This document shows, piece after piece, positions 31,153 through 35,522 of a stretch of DNA of 35,522 bases. The first letter of the stretch is position 1. Every line of letters starts with the position of its first letter. Source of the stretch: Pseudomonas fluorescens. GTDB lineage: Bacteria; Pseudomonadota; Alphaproteobacteria; UBA2136; UBA6156. The translations under genes were made by a program, and so were the position numbers. The stretch spans positions 1 through 35,522 of the forward strand of contig QFOU01000007.1 of the NCBI GenBank assembly GCA_003241595.1, in the 5' to 3' direction. A model generated the notes under the pieces. The model did no database searches. It was not told the DNA's origin and saw only the letters and a list, made by a program, of their open reading frames with translations.

Positions 31153-31491
31153 TTATTCACACAGCATGGTTTTCTTGCCTGCTATGTTGCTGGGTACCAT
31201 TTTGCAAGAGCTGACGTTAACCGGAAGATTTTCGACTGTAGGTTCAGCACTGCCATTGGCGTAGCATAATACGTTGGAATTGCTTTGCTTGAGGTTCAGA
31301 GCCGGACTCCAGATCGCATAACCGTCGGTACCGGCATCGGGCGTGATAGGGTCGGTCGGGTATTTTCCGTCATATGTCGCGATTTCTACATATTCAATGG
31401 GGCCTTTGCAGACATCGACCGGAGCGGCGTATGACGCACAAGCTGTGAAAGTAAGAGCCAAAAGCCCTGCACATGCGATAACAAGTTTCAT
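31153..31491 (-). CDS. Small secreted four-cysteine protein, copy 2
   Basis: A 112-residue paralog of the neighbouring 30680-31030 gene. The ATG at 31491 has AGGAG close by and begins a signal peptide (MKLVIACAGLLALTFTACASYA). The mature chain repeats the same order: VCKGPIEYVEI, a PDAGTDGYAIW segment, VLCYANG, LPVNVSSCKM and KKTMLCE, with four cysteines. Both genes are followed by terminators and have their own ribosome binding sites, so they are separate units. A perfect -10 TATAAT lies upstream at 31525-31520 on the minus strand. Confidence 0.72.
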   Translation of the reverse strand: MKLVIACAGLLALTFTACASYAAPVDVCKGPIEYVEIATYDGKYPTDPITPDAGTDGYAIWSPALNLKQSNSNVLCYANGSAEPTVENLPVNVSSCKMVPSNIAGKKTMLCE

Positions 31492-31519
31492 GGGTGTCTC
31501 CTGTGAGAAGTTGCGACTC

Positions 31520-31525
31520 ATTATA
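31520..31525 (-). promoter_or_regulatory. -10 element for four-cysteine protein copy 2
   Basis: TATAAT on the minus strand, about 30 bases upstream of the ATG. No convincing -35 is found at the usual distance, so the promoter may need an activator or an alternative sigma factor. Confidence 0.45.
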
Positions 31526-31534
31526 GTGTATCCA

Positions 31535-33082
31535 TTATGATTTTGATAGAGGGCTGTAATTTTTTGTCAGGTTGTAGGCAAATTCAAGCGTTTGCAAGAG
31601 AGGGCTGCGGAACATATTGAAGCTGTTACCCGGCGTTTTGATCGTGTGGAAGCTATTACAGCTTTGTAGTCCTCCATTGCAGCTATACTTGCGGACCTTG
31701 AGTGCACCACCGTTAAACTGGTCGGCGAGGAGGAGAGAGCCATCGGTATCGTAGCCGTAGAACATCCCGGTGTGACTGAAGCGAGATTTACCGTAAATTT
31801 CTGTGTTGGTACCGTATTTGTCGTCGTTGTTGAATGTAGCCACCCATGTACCGACTGCAGGTTGATTGTCTTGAGTGACTTGCGTTCCTTCGCGCCATGT
31901 GGCCGTACTGTGAGGAATATCTGTGCGGGGGAATGACGCGCATTCACCGTTTTTACCAATGGGCCGGCCATTACGGTCTTTAATAAATTGATCGATTTTT
32001 TCCTTGGTATCGAGGCCGTATTTGTTGCCTTCCTTGCCTTCGAAGTTGCTGTCGTCTTTGCCCGTTTCCTTGCTTTCTGGTTCTTTGGCGCCGACGTCGA
32101 TCTCGGTACAGTCGTCTTGGGCGGCTTTGGCTTTGTCGGCAGCGGTTTTGGAGGCTTCGGCACCACCTATGGCATCGTCGGCGGCTTTACCGGGAGCCGT
32201 GTCGGTGGTGGCGGAGGGCTGACACTTTTTGGCCTTTTTCTCTTTTTCCTCTTCCTTCTTCTTTTCCGCTTCGGTCTTGGGTTTGGCCGGTGTTGGTTTT
32301 GCGGCGAAGGTGGAGAGGTCTGGGGTGTCGGTATTGCCCATGCCCGGCATGGTAGCCTGACCACCCAGAAGGCCCTGTATGCCGCCCCCGCCCATCATGT
32401 TTTGCATGAGGCCTGCGGTGATGGCGGATTGAAGGGCTTCTCCGAAACCACCGCCCGCGCTGCCGGAGCCACCGGATGAGCCATAGTCTCCTGTTGAGAT
32501 GCCGCCACCGGAGTAGGAGGGGTCTTCGGTTTGGGTTGTTGTGGGCGTGGCATTGGCGATCTGTTGTTCCAGATTCGCAAGTGCAGTTTTATTGGCGGTG
32601 ATAGCGTTTTGCAGCGTGGTGATGCGTGCGTCGGTACTGCCTGCGGGGAGCGAGGCTTTCAGCTCTTTGAGGCGTGCCTGATCGAGGGCCAGTTGCTGGC
32701 GGGCGGCGATATAGTCCTCCTTGAGTTTATACAGCTCGGCGGTAGTGTTGGTCATCCGCGCCAGAAGGGTTTCGTAGGCGCTTGCCTTGGTTTGCTGTTG
32801 GGTAATGGTTGACTTCAATTCGGCGAGTTGTGACTGGGTGACCGAGGTACTGCCGGCATTGAGAAGCGTTTGCATTTGGATCGCTTCCGCCTTATTGGCG
32901 GCCAGTTGCTGGCGGAGGTCGAGATAGTTCTCCTGCAACGTGGCGGCATCTAGGCTGGTGAGATCTATATTCATCGACGACGAGTCGGCGGTGGAGATGC
33001 CTGCATAGACAAGAGGCTGGGCGGCAAGCGTGACCATAAGGGCAGTGGCTGCCAGCAGGGCAGGGGAACGGAATGAGCGCAT
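31535..33082 (-). CDS. Large secreted protein with C-terminal CHAP-like hydrolase domain
   Basis: A 515-residue protein with four parts: a signal peptide (residues about 1-27, cleavage near VYA-GIS); a coiled-coil region to about residue 180 (repeated LxxQLAxxKAxA and LKELKASL); a Gly/Ser- and then Lys/Glu-rich linker (residues 185-350, including EKKKEEEKEKKAKK); and a C-terminal domain. The last has NGECASFPRTDIP with Cys381, TWREGTQV, GTWVATFN, FSHTGMFYGY with His437 and LLADQF, a layout like CHAP/BPSL0067-type cysteine peptidoglycan hydrolases. A cell-wall amidase or endopeptidase is inferred. The coiled-coil half recalls septal activators such as EnvC. Its start has an AGGAGA-type site. 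Confidence 0.72.
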   Translation of the reverse strand: MRSFRSPALLAATALMVTLAAQPLVYAGISTADSSSMNIDLTSLDAATLQENYLDLRQQLAANKAEAIQMQTLLNAGSTSVTQSQLAELKSTITQQQTKASAYETLLARMTNTTAELYKLKEDYIAARQQLALDQARLKELKASLPAGSTDARITTLQNAITANKTALANLEQQIANATPTTTQTEDPSYSGGGISTGDYGSSGGSGSAGGGFGEALQSAITAGLMQNMMGGGGIQGLLGGQATMPGMGNTDTPDLSTFAAKPTPAKPKTEAEKKKEEEKEKKAKKCQPSATTDTAPGKAADDAIGGAEASKTAADKAKAAQDDCTEIDVGAKEPESKETGKDDSNFEGKEGNKYGLDTKEKIDQFIKDRNGRPIGKNGECASFPRTDIPHSTATWREGTQVTQDNQPAVGTWVATFNNDDKYGTNTEIYGKSRFSHTGMFYGYDTDGSLLLADQFNGGALKVRKYSCNGGLQSCNSFHTIKTPGNSFNMFRSPLLQTLEFAYNLTKNYSPLSKS

Positions 33083-33162
33083 TACGCGAGGTCTCCTTGT
33101 CGTTCCATAATGGGTATCGGGTAGTGGAAAATCAAGGGCAGGCGCCCCGTTAAGAGCGCGGG

Positions 33163-33729
33163 TTAAGCGCTTTGGGTGGTGGTGGCAGGCTCTTCAGCAA
33201 CAGGCTGGTATTTGGCCAGAACCTGCTGGATGAGTGTGGTGTTGATATTGCCGCCGAAGAGGCCTGCGTAGGCGTTGGTGGTATCGCTGGCGCCTGCGCC
33301 CAGAAGGCTGCTGAGGCTACTGGAGCTGCCCGCACCCATCAGATTGCTGGTGAGACTGGAGAAATCATTCGTGCTGCCGAACAGCGAGCTGGTGGCATTG
33401 GTGCCGGTACCGCCGAGGAGTTGCATGAAGGCGCTACCGCTCATCAGTTCCTGACCTTGCAGTAGAACGGCCTGGACCTGGGTATTGAGGTTGATGCCTT
33501 GGGTGAGTTCGTTGGCGGAGAGTTGGCCGTCGCCGGAGGTATCCAGCTTTTTAAAAACAGCGGCGGCGCCTTGATTGGCGGTGCCGGTGAGACCGGTGTT
33601 GGTTTCGGCGGCTTTTTGGAACTCGGTAAAGGAGAGGGCGCCGGATTTGTCGGTATCGGCGGTGGCAAAGCCCTGCTTCAGCTGCGACAGGCTGCTGATA
33701 AGGGCGGTTGGGGCGGTAATGGATGCCAT
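33163..33729 (-). CDS. EF-hand calcium-binding protein
   Basis: A 188-residue protein with two EF-hand loops: DTDKSGALSFTE and DTSGDGQLSANE, both with good calcium ligands. The N-terminal third is the EF-hand pair; the remainder is rich in Gly, Ser, Thr and Leu (TSSLFGSTNDFSSL; GSSSSLSSLLGAG), with low complexity. No signal peptide is seen at MASITAPTALISSL. The ATG at 33729 follows AGAAAGAG, a weak site. It sits between the CHAP-like protein and phaC, both on the same strand; a role in PHA granules or export is unproven. Confidence 0.7.
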   Translation of the reverse strand: MASITAPTALISSLSQLKQGFATADTDKSGALSFTEFQKAAETNTGLTGTANQGAAAVFKKLDTSGDGQLSANELTQGINLNTQVQAVLLQGQELMSGSAFMQLLGGTGTNATSSLFGSTNDFSSLTSNLMGAGSSSSLSSLLGAGASDTTNAYAGLFGGNINTTLIQQVLAKYQPVAEEPATTTQSA

Positions 33730-33786
33730 TGGGTATACTTTACTCTTTCTTTTATAGGAAGGAAAGGGAGGTGGGCTGACACCTGA

Positions 33787-33812
33787 AAAAGGCTCCCGTA
33801 GGAGCCTTTTGT
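33787..33812. terminator. Terminator downstream of phaC
   Basis: AAAAGGCTCC (33787-33796) pairs with GGAGCCTTTT (33801-33810), loop CGTA. On the minus strand it ends in TTTTTC and serves phaC. Confidence 0.85.
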
Positions 33813-33823
33813 GTGCATTTTGC

Positions 33824-35521
33824 CTATTGCTCGCGGACGTAGGTGCCGGGGGCGCTGGCGATGGCCTTGTACTTGGTGTTACCGGCCTTGGTGGGCGCGG
33901 CGACCTTGCTGCCAGAGAGCTTGGTGAGCCAGGTGGCGTAGTCGGGCCACCAGCTGTCCTGGTGCTCTTGGGCAGTACGCAGCCAGGCTTCGGCGTAGGG
34001 GTTTCCGGCTTCACCGACCCAGTAGCTGCGCTTGACGGGTTTGCCTTCCGGTGTGGGAGGGTTCACCACGCCTGCAACGTGACCGGCTTTGGACAGCACG
34101 AAGCGCTTGGACTTGGAGGCCATGCCCGCGAAAGGCGCGTAGGTGCTGGCCCAGGGGGTGATGTGGTCATTGATGGCACCGACCATGTACATGGGGAGGT
34201 CGAGTTTAGTGAGGTCGATACCTTTGCCCAGTACCTTCAACGCGTTGGGCTTGGCCATTTTGTTGTGGAGGTAGAGGTTGCGCAGATACCAGCTGTGCAT
34301 GGCATAGGGCATGCGGGTGGAATCGTTGTTCCAGTACAGAATGTCGAACGGGAAGGGTTGTTTGCCAAGCAGGTAGTTGTTGACCACGAACGACCAGATC
34401 ATGTCGTTGGCGCGCATCATGCTGAAGGTGGTGGCCATGGCTTTGCCGTCGAGGACGCCATCGCGGTCCATGCGCTTGTCGAGCGCATCGAGCTGGGCTT
34501 CGTCGGTGAAGAGGCAGAGTTCGCCGGCTTTGGAGAATTCGGTCAATGTGGTGAAGAACGTGGCGGAGTTGATGCGCTTGTCGTTGTTCTGCTGCATGAC
34601 CGAGAGGGCGGCGGACAACATGGTACCGCCGATGCAGTAGCCGATGGCGTTGACCGAGGATTCGCCGGTGATGGCACAGGCGGCGTCGATGGCTTCGTAC
34701 AGGCCATCGGTGATGTAATTCTCGAAACCGACATCGCGGTATTCGGCGGTCGGGTTCTTCCAGCTGACCATGAAGACAGTGAAGCCTTGGTCGACCATGT
34801 ATTTGACGAAGCTATTCTGCGGCTGGAGGTCCAGAATATAGAAGCGGTTGATCCAGGGTGGGCAGATGACGAGCGGTTTGGCGTTCACCTGCTTGGTGGT
34901 GGGGGTGTACTGGATCAGTTCAATCAGGTTGTTGCGGAACACCACGTTACCGGGGGTAATGGCGATGTTTTCGCCCACTGCAAATTTCTGCATGTCGGTG
35001 GTGGAGATGCTGCCGCGGGTGACATCGCCCAGGAAGTTCTGGAAACCTTGGACCAAGCTTTCACCATTGGAGGAGAGAGCGGTCGAGATGGCTTCCGGGT
35101 TAGTGAACAGGAAGTTACTGGGGCTCAGGGCGTCGATGAACTGGCGGGTGTAGAAGTCGACGCGGGTGCGGTCTTCTTCGGTAATGCCGTTAGTGCTGGC
35201 CACGGCGTTGGTGAGGTATTGCGAGGTAAGCAGGTAGGATTGCTTCATCAGGTCGAAGAAGGCGCTGTTCCAGCTTTCGTGCGAAAAGCGTTTGTCATCG
35301 CGCTGGGGAATGGCGACGGGGGAGGTGCTGCGACCGAGCATCTGCTCAATGAAATTTGCGCCGAGGGCGAGATGGGCCTGGTGCCATTGCAGGGTTTGCT
35401 GCACGAGGGCATGCGGGTTGGCGGCCAAGGCATTGGCGGCATTGCCAAAGGCTTGCATCACCGGCTTCATGGTTTGCATTTGCTCCAAGCTTTGTTGGGG
35501 CGATTGGGAGGCGAGTTTCTC
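33824..35521 (-). CDS. phaC: Poly(3-hydroxyalkanoate) synthase PhaC (N-terminus outside window)
   Basis: The reading frame stays open to the window edge, so the true start lies beyond 35522; 565 residues are visible. PhaC polymerises (R)-3-hydroxyacyl-CoA into storage polyester on granules. The lipase-like box GYCIGG carries the catalytic Cys, GAINDHITPW holds the Asp and SKAGHVAGVVNPP the His. PPWINRFYILDL, SWKNPTAEYRD and the N-terminal SPSNFLFTNPEA are classical class I features. An internal TTG at 35488 is not needed as start. Class I or II is likely, not III, from the length. Confidence 0.93.
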   Translation of the reverse strand, partial: EKLASQSPQQSLEQMQTMKPVMQAFGNAANALAANPHALVQQTLQWHQAHLALGANFIEQMLGRSTSPVAIPQRDDKRFSHESWNSAFFDLMKQSYLLTSQYLTNAVASTNGITEEDRTRVDFYTRQFIDALSPSNFLFTNPEAISTALSSNGESLVQGFQNFLGDVTRGSISTTDMQKFAVGENIAITPGNVVFRNNLIELIQYTPTTKQVNAKPLVICPPWINRFYILDLQPQNSFVKYMVDQGFTVFMVSWKNPTAEYRDVGFENYITDGLYEAIDAACAITGESSVNAIGYCIGGTMLSAALSVMQQNNDKRINSATFFTTLTEFSKAGELCLFTDEAQLDALDKRMDRDGVLDGKAMATTFSMMRANDMIWSFVVNNYLLGKQPFPFDILYWNNDSTRMPYAMHSWYLRNLYLHNKMAKPNALKVLGKGIDLTKLDLPMYMVGAINDHITPWASTYAPFAGMASKSKRFVLSKAGHVAGVVNPPTPEGKPVKRSYWVGEAGNPYAEAWLRTAQEHQDSWWPDYATWLTKLSGSKVAAPTKAGNTKYKAIASAPGTYVREQ

Positions 35522-35522
35522 G

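Overview
The window looks like the chromosome of a Gram-negative, flagellated, polyhydroxyalkanoate-making proteobacterium, most likely an alphaproteobacterium. The reasons are a flagellar hook gene, LpxC for lipid A, a meso-diaminopimelate type MurE, a class I-like PHA synthase, a DUF2125-like protein and the FtsZ C-terminal peptide LEIPAFLRRQ. The genus cannot be fixed from the sequence alone. No tRNA, insertion sequence, CRISPR array or integrase was seen.

Layout. 1-6400: end of flgE, fumC, a DUF2125-like membrane-anchored protein, an AmpD-type amidase, a 300-base gap that folds like 6S RNA, and a DEAH helicase. 6400-8280: a secreted tail-collar protein and rnpB on the minus strand, then a long non-coding stretch leading into mraZ. 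8280-28400: a division and cell wall (dcw) cluster, mraZ, rsmH, ftsL, ftsI, murE, [two minus-strand secreted proteins], mraY, murD, ftsW, murG, murC, [methyltransferase, PII-like protein], ftsQ, ftsA, [minus-strand membrane protein], ftsZ, lpxC. 28400-35522: mostly minus-strand accessory genes (HAD phosphatase, degenerate Nudix-like protein, two paralogous four-cysteine secreted proteins, a secreted CHAP-like hydrolase, an EF-hand protein) and phaC, which runs off the end.

The dcw genes supply lipid I/II synthesis (MurE, MurD, MurC, MraY, MurG), septal transpeptidase and glycosyltransferase (FtsI, FtsW) and the divisome (FtsL, FtsQ, FtsA, FtsZ). The cluster is unusual: murF, murB and ddl are missing from their usual places, strong hairpin terminators cut it into several units, and ftsA is separated from ftsZ by a terminator and an opposing gene.

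The most interesting signal is non-coding. Three elements of about 94 bases (407-500, 7682-7774, 9928-10020) share one nested-hairpin architecture, a conserved CCGGATGA internal-loop motif and a GC-rich tail. Their stems differ by compensatory base changes, so the fold rather than the sequence appears conserved. A truncated copy may lie at 28395-28417. Other non-coding candidates are a 6S-like RNA (3792-3985), a pseudoknot between ftsZ and lpxC, and a four-repeat MraZ operator before mraZ.
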